Shown: piece by piece, positions 11,005 to 25,893 of the stretch
Layout: each line of letters opens with the position of its first letter
Numbering within the stretch: position 1 is the first letter of the stretch
Origin: Psoroptes ovis
Taxonomy: Eukaryota; Arthropoda; Arachnida; Sarcoptiformes; Psoroptidae
Reading direction: 5' to 3'
DNA length: 64,000 nt
Assembly: GCA_002943765.1 (NCBI GenBank)
Contig: PQWQ01000006.1
Coordinates: forward strand, 2,666,001-2,730,000
The notes under the pieces: generated by a model
What the model was told of the DNA's origin: nothing
The model's database searches: none
The model's input: the letters and a program-made list of their open reading frames with translations, nothing else
Program-made: the position numbers and the translations under genes

Positions 11005-14000
11005 ATGAAAAATAAATATTTAAATAAAAATCAAACATTTCATTATAAATATTATTTTAATGTGAAAAAATTATCATCACCATCACCGTTTCTATTATTA
11101 TCATTGCTGATTGTGCTACATTCACAATCAAATGTAACATATGCACGTTCTGATGGTAAGTTTTCACCTTTACTCGTTTTAATTAGAATTCGTTTATTTT
11201 TGTTTGAATATTGAAAAATGTAAAAAAAAAATCCAATTAAAAATGCAAAAATTAATTCAACAAAACGAAACGAAAATTCAATTACATAATCAAAAATTTT
11301 TGATGAATGTTTCAATTAATTATTGTTTCTCAAATCTTGTTAGCACATAAATCAAATGATGATTTTTAATGATGAAAAAAATGAGAAGAATGTATAATTT
11401 TGTGATTCTAATCAACTCATAACTAACTGTCATTTGAAATTCCATAATAAAATGGCAGAAACATTTTATCATTTATCTAAATTCATTATCATTCCATCTA
11501 AAAAAAATGTTTGGTATTTTAATCTCTCAACGATTACATCTTGATCATGTCAAATTTCCTAGAGTAAAAGAAGAAAAAATGTCCTCAATAAACCCTTCGA
11601 TTTGTCATTAATAATTACATTTTAATGATTACAACAAACAAACGATTAATTAATCGAAACAAATTGCTGCACTAATCCTTGTACTATTTAATTATAAGTA
11701 AATAATGATTACAAATCAATCAAATTCCATTGACAAATGTTCGGTATTTTATTTTATTTTCAGTTTTTTTTCGAATAGATCAAATGGCAATCATTGTTCT
11801 GTTGTTGTTGATTTTTCTTGGTTAAAATTCAATTAAATGCAAATTAATTTTGTTCGTAATCAATTTGTTTCTTTAATTTTTTTTATCTTAATTACTATTA
11901 CTAGTTCACTTCTGTACATTCACTGCATTAAATGCATAAAATTTTTGTATTTCTCTTTGTAATGATCAATTAGAATCAATTGAAAAAACTAAGCTATTAA
12001 CGATAATAAGTTCAATCGTTTATCACTGTCCTATAGCGATCAATCATGCTTGAATTATGTTTGTATCAATCAATTTGTCTTTAATTTTTTCTATCATCTT
12101 TTTCGATGAAAATGTCATGAATGTAATTGGTGTGTTTTAATGTTTATTTATTGATAAATTATTATTTTTATTTTTTCCAAATTTCTTTGAAAAGCAAATA
12201 AATGAAAAATTAACCTTTGATTATTTATTGTGAATGGAAAATGAATTTATTTATCTATTTAGAAAATTTTCCTCGAATTATCAATGGATTGAATTCAAAC
12301 AAACAAACATTATTTTATGCCTATTGGAAAACAAATTTCACACAATTTTGACTTATTTCTTTTCAAATAAGATTACAAATAATTGAATTTTAATAATTTT
12401 TATACATGAAATTTTCAATGTCTGAAATGGTAAAACCGAAAATTTTTTCCTCTCAATGATGTCAAACATATTTTCAAATATGGACTTGAATATTAATTTT
12501 TTAGTTTCATTCAATTCATTCATTCATCAAAATTTACACATTCAAAAACAACAAAAACATTTCATTTACATTCTCGACTTGGTCCTATTCAATTTTATTC
12601 TTGGAATCTCGTTTTTGTTCTGTTTCTTCGGATCACAAAATACACAAAATCAATGATGTAATAGCAGTGGTGTTGTTGATGATGATGACCATTTAAATGA
12701 TTTGTATTTTTCGCACACACACAAATCGTGAAAAAAAACAAGATTTTTCAATTCAAAATTGAAAAACAAAATTGGACCAAAGATTCATGGCCCATAAGTT
12801 GTTCAAATTGTTTTCAAATCTATTGAACTTTTATCGAGTTAATTCAGCTCATTTGCTTAGGACGATATGATCATATTTTGTGGTAATGTTTTCTAAGAAT
12901 GAGCCGAATAAATATGAAAATCTGCAAATACCCGACGAAAACATCATCATTGAAAACATATTTCCATTCTTCTATTTTGCATTAAATTTTCTTAGATTCG
13001 AATGAAAATAAGAAATTTTCCCATTCGAAACTTTTTTCAGTTTTTTTCCTTTTCTTTTGTTGTCAAATTGAATTCTCGTAAGACATGCTCATAATTCAAT
13101 TGATGCCGGTTGCCGGATCAAGCACTGAATGTGAAGATTGAGAAAATAAGAACAAAGAAATTCTCGCCAAATATTTCATAGATCATTGAATTTAAATTCG
13201 GCAAAATTATTTTCACTCGGAAAAATTCGCATTTGAAAACAATTGAATTTTTAAATCATATCGTATCGCACATCTGATTTCGTTCCTTAGCATCGTAAAA
13301 CAATGATGGACATTGAACCCTTTGTTTCCATTTTATTTATCTCTTCTCGATTACATTTTCATTTTGATGAATTGGAACCGCGAAAAAAAATTTACATTTT
13401 TTCGCAAATTTTTTCTTATATCTTATACTTATTTCTTATATCTTATACTTATTTCTTATATCATTGTTTACCTAAACCTTTTTTCGTTTTGAAAGTATTC
13501 AATCTTCAATATTCAAAGTTCAATCAATATCAGAAAAAATAAAAACCAATCAATCTTCATAGATGTTAACCATAAATAAATAAATGAATAAATAATGCAA
13601 AGATACGAAGATAATCGTCATTATTATTATTATTATTGCAGCAGGCTTCTGTGTTTTTGGCGTTTGTGGAAATAAAAATGAAAAATAAAAAAAAGTTTTC
13701 ATCCAATTCATCATTTCCATCTCGGTTATCAGTTTGTTGCGATATATTTTTTATTTGCTTTGCTATAAAATGTGGTATTAATTTCAAATCTGGCCCATTT
13801 ATTTTCATTGAATTTATTTATTTATTATTTCTTGATATATAAAAAATAATAATTTTTCTTTAATCTTTATTATATTTATGTTCATTCATACACAAACACT
13901 TAGATATATAAGATAACTATACTTTGATACCCACAAACTTTGATATTAATCTTTTTTATTTATACTTATTTCTATTTCTATCATCGAATTACAAGACCAA

Positions 14001-17000
14001 GATTATCGATAATAATTTCACATAATAGTAAATTTAATTATTATTATTATTATCATCGTTATTATAGATGTTGACGACGATGATAATGATGGTAAATGAT
14101 GATTCTTTACTCTTTAAAATGTTTGCCAAGCAAAACAGACCGTTTTAAATGATCGTTTTGAGAAATTTTTTTTAATTAGTATAAACATACATACATAGCT
14201 GATAATAATCATCATGAAAAGCGATTCAAATGTCAAATGATGATAATTTATGTATTATTTTCCGATTATTTTTTAAATTATTCTTTTGATGTGAAAATCA
14301 TTTAAATTCATCTTTAATTATTTTTTTCTTTGTTTCTGTGTAATTTTTCCGCTATTTCCAATTGATTTAGGACATCCATCGCGAATTATAACACCACCAA
14401 AAGATCAATTTGTCATTTCCGGACGTGTTGCAACATTTATTTGTTCAGCAATCGGTACACCTCCGCCACAAATTGAATGGCGTAAAAATGGACGCCATTT
14501 AACTACACAACGTTATTCAGTTTATTCATTTCCAAATGGTTCAGTATTACGTATTGAACCAGTTAAATTGGTAAGTGTTTATTGTAAAAACATATTTATG
14601 GCCTAAACTACCAAAATACATTTGACATATTTTATGATGATAATCATCACATTCATATCATATAAATGATATATCACATGATTTATCACTGTTTGTCATA
14701 CATTGACATCGTTTTGAATTCACTGAGCCATCATCATTTTATTTCCTTAATATCAAATGAATATCTTGTATATTAGCATTGAAAATGCCGAAAAATTGAT
14801 TACGATTTTGTTTTTCATTATTTATGAATAATCATCTTTAATCAATTTTCTCATTATCATTTTTTTATTTTAATTATTTCATTTTTTCATGTATTTAAAT
14901 TATTTGCCAGTCAAAAAAACTTGTTTACCTCTGATCGTCTCGCAGCAAGCAAAAAAACCGGTACTAAAAGGGAAAAATGAATCATTGATAAATTATGTAA
15001 AGAATTTTTCAAATCAACGAACACATTACTCTACTCATTATTCATTGTTGTTATCATTCCCCATGAATATTCATATTGATTGATTATCAATTGATTGATT
15101 GGAAATTCAAATTTTTTTCTTTTCGATATTTAATCTTTGTCAAATTCATTTTTTCCCTTTGTTTTCTTATCGCAATTTTCGCATTTATCGATCCGGTTTC
15201 TTTACTGATTGCATCCACAATGTGTTTAGCGAGTCGAAAAATTTCATATAGAAAGATACGACCAAATAATATCGATCCATTTTGATCATTGTGAAACGAT
15301 CATGATGATGATGTCGATGGTCAACTCGATCGATTTTTCTTTTTGAATGCTCAAAATGAATAAATAGTGTGTGTAATGAAAATAGGAATAAATTGAGATT
15401 TAACAGCACTGAATTTTGAATTACGATAGACTCTTCCTTTTGTATAATGTTCATATGATTTGAATTTACTTGAATTTCATTTGGGTGTTGTAATTATTGC
15501 AATTTTTCAATCTTCTTTTCTTTTTTGAAACTGTCAAATGTTATCTTTTCTTTATGAAACATTTGCTCGTGTGTTGTTTACACATTTGACCCAGGTGTTG
15601 GTCATGCTTTGGTTTATTTCTTTAGTGTCCATTTTATGAGTAGCAACAACATTGGAAAATAAAAACCAGCCCAAAAATATCTTATTGATTTTTTTCATTA
15701 TCTTCACATTCATCATTTACATATAGAACGACCAAGCATTTGCCAAAAACGACAGCTGAATTTAATTTTTTCTTCATTTTTTTCAAATGATTTCAAATTC
15801 ATTTAATTCAATTTTTATCATTGGTCATCGGTCTCGTGTTGACCACCGCCAATGAACGACTGAAATTTAATGATCATTGATTGTCCATATGTCATTTGCC
15901 TCCGGTTATTTTTCACTTTATCAATTTGGAATCATATTTCACATTTTTTTTGATTCATACCGAAATATAATTGAATTCATAGATAAATAAATAAATAAGT
16001 AAAATTTGATTAATATTGACATTAGTTGTTGATGCATATGGTGTTGTTGTACTTGTACTAGTTAGAACATTCAGAGTGTAAATCAATTTATGGTTATTTG
16101 CCATTTTTGTAGACTTTTTCATCATTCAAAAATTATTTTCCATTTTCAATTATCGAAAGTGTTAATTTAATTTTTGTTTCTCTGCTTCATGTTCATTTAC
16201 TTTTTGCTTATTTATTCATTAATTTGTCAATTCAAATTGATTTGTTTATTTATTCATTTGTTTGTATACAAAAAAGCTCTATTTTATATCTACGCGTGTG
16301 TGTATTAATGAATAATCGCGTATTTTATGTTTGATTATTATTCATTCATTCATCAGTTTCAATTCATTGATTTTCATTTTGGAACATTTCATTTTATTAT
16401 TATTCAAAGATATTTAAAGATAAATACATTATTTTCTTCATTTTCTTTTTTGGAGTACAAAATTCTAGAGTTAAATATTAATTTAGTTTTCAAATAAATG
16501 CGCATCAAAGAAATGAAAAAACAAAGATTTTTCTTCATATCCTCGCTTCAAAATCAATAAACAGCACGGTGATTGTATTCTCGGAATATTTTTTTTCCAT
16601 CATTTTATTTTCACTTTTGTTTTAATTACGCTTCAATGATTTGGAATTAATTTTTTCATGGTTTATTTATTGTTGGAGAAAGAAAGAAAAAATGATTCTT
16701 CATTGTATTTATTGATTGCATATGAATTATCATCTTTGTATTCACTAAAATAGCGCAAAAAACTAAATCAAATGATAAAATATTTATTGTTTGTCGGAAG
16801 AAATTTTTTTTGAAATTTCTTCGCAAACAATTTTCATTCAATATGTGTGTATAATATGAATTTTCAATTGAATTGAATTGAATCGAACAAAAATTGATCA
16901 TTGAACAAGAAAAAAATTCATGAACACGAATTCTTTTGCTCGTTGAAATTTTTTGTTATGATTCAATAACCTGTTTCTGGTGTAACACTCGGGAGGTTGT

Positions 17001-20000
17001 TGCAATTTGTGCTCAAATATGTTCACAAAATGAACATCCATATGAACATCTTTATCTATGATTTCATCGAACGAATGAGCGAAAAAAATTGTTGTCGTTC
17101 ATTCATTCATAATTATTGATTCATAATCATAATCATAAATAAATATGAATAGATTCAAAAAAATTGAAGTAAAAAATCCTCAAATTATGATGATTGAGTT
17201 ATCATTATTTTTCGTTGCTCTGGCTGTTTTTCGTTGTTATTATAAATCATAAGTAATAATTTATCATTCATGATTATTATCATTACTATTATTAATGTTG
17301 CTACGAAAGATGATGAATGTTGATTTGTTTTTCCGAAATGAATGAATGTGATCAAATGAATTAAACTTGATGATATATATTTCATTCATTGAACTTAGGT
17401 GTTATTTGAAAAAAAATGAATAAAACTACTAAATAGTAATCATTTCTATTGAAATTGAACAATCATTGAGCAAATGATTCCTCGTTGTTTCTATTTAGTT
17501 ATTATTGTTTGAAATTAAATATTTATTCCTTTCTTCTTCCCTTTGAAATAAATATCAGCCACTTCACTTCAATGTAAAGCCAATAAATAATTGTTATTAT
17601 ACCTTCTTCAAGCTTATATTTTTCCTGGCGTTCAAATGACCAGATTATTTATTATTCCATGTTGTTGTTATAACAGTTTGTTGTTATTATCGATAATTCT
17701 TAGAGAAAGAATTCAAATGCAAAAGAAGAAGAAAAAAATGAATAAATTTAATGGAAGAAAATTGAAAAAATATTCAAATTTTTCTTCAAGTTAATACTAC
17801 TTCATGTTTAAATGTTTTTATTTTGAAATAATTTTTTTTCAGATTTGAAATTAAAAAAATAAAAAACGAATATTTCCTAAGCACAATCATCATAAATTAT
17901 ACTATTTTTCTTTCCTTCGTTTTGGGTTGTTTGTATCGTTATTATTAATAAAATTATTATTATTATCATTTTCATTTTTTTCTCGTTGTTACAATTGTTT
18001 TTGTTGAACTATATCTAAACATTGTAAAGCTATCTTTTTCTTAAATGGTCATAATATATAAATTTTTCGGTTGTTTCGATTCATATTGAGTATACATTGA
18101 ATATTTGTTATCATTTGTTTGATTTTTATCCGGTATAATGAACCATTTATTATCATTGTGATTGTTATTATTATTATTATTATTATTTTGTTCGTGTTAT
18201 TTCATATTATGTTCAAATTTATTCATTTATTTATATTTTTTGAATAAAAACATTAAACCTAACAACAACTCAAATATTTTTTTTCCATAATATCATTAAT
18301 GATTACATTATTTGTATTTTTTTAAATTTTCCTCTATTCATTCATTCATTCATTCAATATTTGAATTTCTTGTATTTTTTTCGCTATTTCAGAATCGAGA
18401 TAATGCAACATATGAATGTTTAGCCGAAAATGGTATCGGTGAACCTGTTCGTGCAACAGCAATATTACATGTTTATCCAGGTATGTTTCAACGTTTGTTT
18501 ATGTTTGAAAAAAATGAAAATGATGATGATGATCATTGGTTGTGTTATAATGAAGAAAAATAAATAAATGAAAATACTAAACAATCATCAACCATTATGT
18601 TGAATATATAAAAATTTTGTGGCAATATTGTTCAATATGAAACCTACACACCTTAAACAATTTTTTTCATAATTTTAAATTATGCATTATTAGTAATTTT
18701 TTTCAAAAAATTGAAATCAAAATTATAATTTTCATATTTTATGCTATTATTATCGATAGAGGAAAAAATACCGGAAGGATTTCCATCATTCACATTGCAA
18801 CCGAATATGCAAGGTGTTGAAAAAGATCATAATGCATTATTACCATGTCGTGCTGTTGGTGATCCAGAACCACAAATATATTGGTTACGTGATACGATAC
18901 CAGTGGATATGACAAATCCACGTTATTCGCTATATCAAGGAGGTAAATCGGAGTCTCATTGTTCTTGATTTGATAATTTTATCATGCCATTTTATCTGGT
19001 TATAATATAAATATTTTTTTTCATTTTATTCCTTATTTCCGCATAGCATCATTGAAAATATTACAAGCACAAGAAGTTGATGAAGGTTAGTGTGTAATTG
19101 TCAAATATTCAAGTTTTAAATTTCCTTTTGCATACTTGAAATTCTTTCGAATATTGTTTTAATAAATGATTGATCATCTTCATCATTGTTTTTTTTTCAT
19201 TATTATCTATTCAATTTATCATCAGGGCCATATGAATGTGTAGCTGAGAATAAAGTTGGTACCGCTTATTCAGAAATGGCTTCACTCCATGTTCGAAGTA
19301 AGTTAACTTTTTCAGCTCAAATATAGTCGAATGCTTGATACATATGATGGATGATTATTTTCAAATTATTTTACTATCATTATGGTGAATAGCTCGTGTT
19401 GTACCACCATATTTTACAATACCTCCAGAAAATATGTATGAAATAATGCCACATAAAGATTTAAATTTAACTTGTGTTGCATCTGGTTCACCATTACCTG
19501 AAGTACGCTGGCGTAAAGGTAATATCGAAATGAATAAAGATGTAATACCTCGTGGTCGAAATGTTTTAACATTAACAAATGTTAAAGAATCGGATAATTA
19601 TACATGTATTGCAACATCTGAACATGGTTCCATTGAAAAAACTGCACAAGTCATTGTACGATCATTGCCAGGACCACCAACAAATGTTCAAGCTTCGGAT
19701 GTAACACCAACATCTGTACGTTTGTCATGGAATTATGATTTTGGTTCTGAAGATATTGCTTTCTTCATTATACAATATAAACCAAGAAATGCTGGTCAAT
19801 TTTCCGAAATTAGTGGTATTACTACATCATTCTATGTAATTAATTCTTTAACACCATATACTGAATATGAATTTTATATCATTGCCGTTAATTCCATTGG
19901 CCGCGGTCAACCATCCGCATCGATTTCAATTACAACAGGCGAAACGAGTAATAATTTTAATTCAAAATTTTTTTTTTAAATTCATAATTTAAATTTTAAA

Positions 20001-23000
20001 AAATCTTTTTTAACAATTATATAAAGAAAAATCTCACATAATTTTTCTTCTTTTTTTCTATTCACATAAATTTTAACTGCCATAAATTTTCAAATTTCTT
20101 CTAACACTCTCATATAAAAATACCAGGACTTAACAGTATGCTATTTTTATATACTTTTCTAATATGATAATCTAAATTAATCCTACGTTTATCGACAACG
20201 AATTCAATAAACCATAATTTTTTTTCTTATTCATTTAAATAGAATTAGGATCCTATCCTAGAAATGTGCAAGCAAGGCCATTATCATCAACAACGATAGT
20301 GGTACAATGGGAGCCCCCTGAAGAACCTAATGGCCAAGTTACTGGTTATAAAATATATTATACACTTAATTCAAATTTACCAATTAATTCTTGGGATGTT
20401 CAATCGGTTAATAGTAATGAGCTTACAACCATATCCGACTTACAAGCTCAATCGATTTATTCGATTCGTGTTCAAGCATTTACAACACGTGGTGCAGGTC
20501 CATTATCGCCATCAGTTCAAGTTAAAACACAACAAGGTGTACCTAGTCAACCATTAAACTTATTAGCAACATCGATATCAGCAACATCAGTACAATTGAC
20601 ATGGAGTAAACCAAGTCATACTGGTGAATCGATAATAGGTTATGAAGTATATTGGAATGATACATTCACCAATCAAGAATATAAGAGAGCTATTCCAGTT
20701 GTTGAAACTTACAAATTGACCGATTTATATCCAGATACATTATATTATATTTGGATCGCTGCCAAATCACGTCGTGGTGAAGGTGCTGCAACGCCACCGA
20801 TTCCAGTCAAAACTGATCAATATGGTTAGTAATCTTTAAAATAATTTTTTTCTTTTTTTGATTTTGCATTGTCAATATTTTTTAATTTCGATTTTCAAAA
20901 ATTTTATTTTGTTTATTTCATTTTATTTTTGTTTGGATTGCCGTTTTTGATTATTTTATTTGTTTTTTTGCATGTGAATTGCACACAATTTCCAAAAATC
21001 CACAGTACCTGAAACACCACCCAAAGAAGTTCATGTTCGAGCAATAAGTTCTCGATCATTACGAATACAGTGGCAACCACCCGAAGATTCAAGTGCAAAA
21101 CATATAATCTATTATAAAATACGATACAGAGAAATTGCCACTGAAGATGATGATGAGGAGGATTATGATAATGATGATGATGATAATAGTGATGAACATA
21201 AACATTCAACAAAATCAGAACCCATACAATTAGAGAAAGTTTACGAAATTAATAATTTTAACCGTGATAAATATCCATATGAGTTCATTTTAAATGATTT
21301 AAAACATTGGACTCAATATCAGATAGAGATATTAGCTGGTACTAAAATTGGCGATGGACCACCCTCAGACCCAATAGTTGTTAGGACTGAAGAAGATGGT
21401 AAGATATATGTCCGAATTGATTCTTTTGAGCTGAAATTAACCATTTGATTGTAAAAGAAATTCACAAAATTAATTGATTTTATTTTATTGCATACTTTTA
21501 TTCAATGATTAATTGCATGCTTAATTTTTTCAAAATTACCATTAGCCCGAAAATTTATGCTTATTTTTCAAATTAATCATTCCTCTCCCATTCTCCTCTT
21601 CTCTTGTACATTTTAAATTGATTTTTTATGTATTTTCTTGATCGTTCAGTGCCAGGGGAACCACGTGATGTAAAAGTTACAGCAATAAATTCTTCATCTA
21701 TTCAAGTCAGATGGACACATCCAGAAGATTCGGAACATAATGGCCTTATTCGTGGCTATCAAATACATGTACAAGAAATAGATAAAATTGGTGAGTTAAC
21801 TGGTGAACAATTACGTTTCGATGTCGCCGATGGGTCAGCACAAGAATTTAATGTTACATCATTACAACCGGATACTGAATATTCAGTTCAAGTTGCAGCT
21901 GTTACACGAAAAGGAGATGGTACTCGTAGTCATGCGGTCAATGTTAAAACTGCTGGAGGCGTTCCAACAAAACCAGAAATATTTATCAGTTTCCTGAAAG
22001 ATGATCCGCGAATGTCGGTCAAAGTTTATTGGACCAGACCAAATCAAACTTACAGTCAATTATTGGAATATAAACTACGTTATGGACGTGTCGACGATTC
22101 AGTTCGAGATGAGATAATTATGCCAGCTTCGGAAACATTAAAAATAATTGAAAATCTAGAACGTGGTACACGTTATGAATTCAGATTGAGTGGTCGTAAC
22201 ACTGTTGGTTGGGGCCAAGAATCTGTTACATATTTAGATACACCAGAAGGAGTTCCAACGGGTCCTCCTCAAAATATAACTGACCGTCTTCAATCACCAA
22301 CAACTGTTGTATTCACATGGGAACCTCCAGTTTATCAACAGCAAAATGGTAAAATCACTGGTTATGGGATTGATTTTCACAAACTAATTGATGTGACACC
22401 AGCCGAATATAATACAACTAATCTACGAATGGTGTTTAGTTCATTAGACGAAAATACTGAATATAAATTCAGGTGGGTGATTTCTACGAAATAAGCATGA
22501 TACTTTGATATTATTAGAATAAAAAATTAATTAATTATCTAACTGACGTGTTGTGAATGATAATTAATCATTTTTTTCTCATTCAAACAGAGTCCGTGCT
22601 TATACATCGAAAGGTGCAGGACCATGGTCAGATGTATTGCAAATAATGACACCAGGCGACGCACCCCCAGCGCCTACCAGTGTTCAAGCATTAGCAACAT
22701 CAGAAACATCCGTCGAAGTTTGGTGGGATGAAATGCCATTCTTCAATGATATTCTTGGCTATACTGTTTTATATACACAAATTGCTGTAGAAGATCTTGA
22801 TCTTTGGTTTCGTCGTGAATTATCATTGACATGGTCGGCTGAACTCACTGGATTAGAACCAAAAACAATGTACGCTATACGAGTGGCAGCTTTCACCAAG
22901 AATGGCTTAGGTCGTTTATCAGAATTAATTACTGTGCGAACAGATCCAACAGAAGTGCCATTGAATCTTCAATCGACTGAAGTCACAACACACACGATGA

Positions 23001-25893
23001 CATTAACATGGAAGCCCCCTCGTAAATTAGATCCTGTCAAATATCAAATTACATATGGTGCTAATAAAGAATTCTATGATAGCCAAGGAGTATTACAGCG
23101 TTTAAAAATAGAACCGAAAACTATTTTCGTTTCGTCTGATACTCTTGAATATAAACTAACCAAATTAATGCCATTTACTACTTATCAAGTCAATGTGACA
23201 GCTATTGCTTCTGATGACGGTCATGTTTATAGACCAGCAGCTAAAATTATTGTGACAAGTGCAATGGCAGCTCCGAAACCAATGGTCAAACCTGATACAA
23301 TTGAATCTAAAAACAAGCAACTAATAACTGTGATTCTTCCTCAAGCATCAGAAGAATTTGGTTTGATCTCACATTATTATCTTGTCGTTGTTCCCAAAGA
23401 ATTTGCTAACAAAGAGCCTGATTTATATACGATCGAAGAATTGAGTTCAACTCCGATCGACAAAGTTGGACCATATATAGCAGCTAAATGGATGAGACGT
23501 TCGATTCCGAACACATTTTCTTTAGGTGATGGTCAAAAATATAATGGATTCATTAATCGTAAATTACAAAAAAATGTTGATTATCGAATTTTTATTCGTG
23601 CCGTCGTTGATACACCGCAAAAAAGTTTGTTCACTAGTTCACCGTTTTCAGATATATTAAGTCTTGAAAATAATATGAATTTTATGAATCATGAGCCGAC
23701 TCGTGTACATATCACTAGTGCTACTTACGATCCAAAAGGTGTCCCAATCATGGGTAGAACAGGTGATAAATCTGGGCCGATTTTAGTTCTATCAATTGTA
23801 CTGGCTATTATGGTAGTTGTAATGTCAATCATTGCTTGTATTGTAAAACATCGCAGACAAGTTATCAAATCAACATTGAATGATACAACAATGAAACAAT
23901 TGATTACAACAGTTGAACCACAAGATCATATGATTCATCCATCAGATCCAGTGGAATTGAGAAGATTAAATTATCAAACACCAGCGATGCGTGATCACCC
24001 GCCAATCCCAGTAACTGAACTTGAAAATCACATTGAAATGTTAAAAGAAAATGACAACCAAAAATTTTCTCAGGAGTATGAATCAATAGATCCTGGACAA
24101 CAATTCACATGGGAACATTCCAATCTTCCAGTGAATAAATCGAAAAATCGTTATGCGAATGTGATTGCATATGATCACAGTCAAGTCGTATTACAACCAA
24201 TACCAGGTGTTCCTGGCTCTGATTATATTAATGCAAATTATTGCGATGGTTATCGTAAATCGAATTCTTATATTGCAACACAAGGTCCATTGCCTGAAAC
24301 ATTCGGTGATTTTTGGCGTATGGTTTGGGAACAAAATAGTTTGTCTATTGTGATGATGACAAAACTTGAAGAAAGAACACGAATAAAATGTGACCAATAT
24401 TGGCCATCTAAAGGTACAGAAAAATATGGTGAAATAGAAGTAACGTTGACCAATTATGAAGAATTGGCAACCTATTGCATTCGAACATTCACTTTGAAAC
24501 GTGTAGGAACATTCGATTTACCACGTGAAGTACGTCAATTTCAATTCACTGCATGGCCTGATCATGGTGTACCACGGCATCCTACACCTTTCTTGCTGTT
24601 TTTACGTCGTGTAAAATCAATGAATCCACCTGAAGCTGGTCCATTAATTATACATTGTTCGGCTGGTGTTGGCCGAAGTGGATGTTACATTGTCATCGAT
24701 TCAATGTTAGACCGCATCAAATGTGAAGACACGGTTGATATTTATGGTCATGTAACATGTTTAAGAGCCCAAAGAAATTATATGGTACAAACAGAAGATC
24801 AATATATCTTCATTTATGATGCAGTATTAGAAGCGGTGATTGCTGGCAATACTGAAGTTTCATCGAGAGATTTATATAAGCAATTCCAATATTTAATGCA
24901 ACTTGTACCAGGTGAAAATTGTACAAATATGGAATTAGAATTTCAAAAAATTGCCTCCATACGTCCAAATAATGATGAAAATAAATTCATAAGCGCCAAT
25001 CTTCCATGTAATAGGCATAAAAATCGTTTAATGAATATACTGCCATATGAATCTACAAGAGTATTTTTACAACCAATAAGAGGTGTTGAAGGATCTGATT
25101 ATATAAATGCCAATTTCATCGATGGTTACAAATATCGTAATGCATATATTGCAACACAAGGTCCACTAATGGAAACAACCGATGATTTCTGGCGTATGAT
25201 TTGGGAACACAATTCCAATATAATTGTTATGCTAACCCAAACACAAGAAATGGGCAGAGAAAAATGTCATGAATATTGGCCTAGTGAACGATCTCAGCGT
25301 TATTCATATTTTGTTGTTGAACCAATTACGGAATATAATATACCACAATATATATTACGAGAATTCAAAATTACCGATGCTAGAGTAATTATTATCTATT
25401 TTTTTGTTCGATATTAGATATTAATCATAATTTTCTTCATTTTATTCAAGGATGGTCAATCACGTATGATCAGACAATTTCATTATGTTGATTGGCCTGA
25501 ACAAGGTGTACCGAAATCTGGTGAAGGTTTTATTGAATTCATTACACAAGTACATAAAACAAAAGAACAATTTGGTCATGACGGCCCAATTACTGTCCAT
25601 TGCAGGTAATTTATATTTGTATTGTTAAAATGAAAGTGTTTTCACTGATAATTTATTCTGTTTTTGAAAAATCTCATCCAATTTCCAATAGTGCTGGTGT
25701 CGGCCGTACAGGTGTATTCATAACGCTAAGTATTGTGCTGGAACGTTTACAAAATGAAGATGTGCTGGATTTATTTCAAACAGTACGAACATTGCGTACA
25801 CATAGGCCAGGAATGGTACAAACGGAAGATCAATATCAATTCTGTTATCGAGCTATACTTGAATATATCAATACATTTGATATGGCTGCTTAA
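11005..25893 (+). CDS. Lar: LAR-type receptor protein tyrosine phosphatase
   Basis: Thirteen coding exons: 11005-11155, 14371-14570, 18393-18480, 18760-18942, 19047-19085, 19226-19297, 19393-19947, 20243-20824, 21006-21398, 21650-22472, 22591-25384, 25451-25605, 25692-25893. All join in phase to 2078 residues. In order: a signal peptide (FLLLSLLIVL...NVTYA), three Ig domains with their Cys pairs, nine fibronectin III domains, a TM helix near residue 1424 (ILVLSIVLAIMVVVMSIIACIV), and two phosphatase domains. D1 has WPDHGVP and HCSAGVGRSG (Cys about 1718). D2 keeps HCSAGVGRTG (Cys about 2011) but has WPEQGVP and KNRL instead of KNRY, the known substitutions that make LAR D2 nearly inactive. 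This matches the 3 Ig + 9 FN3 plan of Drosophila Lar. The family acts in axon guidance and synapse formation. FN3-4 carries an unusual acidic insert. Confidence 0.95.
11156..14370 (+). other. Lar intron 1 (3.2 kb)
   Basis: A long intron between the signal-peptide exon (donor GTAAGT) and the first Ig exon (acceptor TTTAG). It has no nested gene that I can support. It contains a short tandem repeat around 13413-13463 and many Asn-codon-like ATT/AAT runs. Length suggests enhancer content, which I cannot read directly. Confidence 0.7.
13413..13463. repeat. short tandem repeat, 20-nt unit, about 2.5 copies
   Basis: The unit TTTCTTATATCTTATACTTA is repeated almost perfectly in tandem inside Lar intron 1. 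It looks like ordinary intronic satellite sequence. Confidence 0.8.
14571..18392 (+). other. Lar intron 2 (3.8 kb), splitting Ig1
   Basis: The longest intron in the window, in phase 0 within the first Ig domain (donor GTAAGTG, acceptor TTTCAG). The frames at 14889-15285 and 17591-17794 are short, low-complexity and unsupported. I see no embedded coding gene or RNA gene. Confidence 0.7.
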
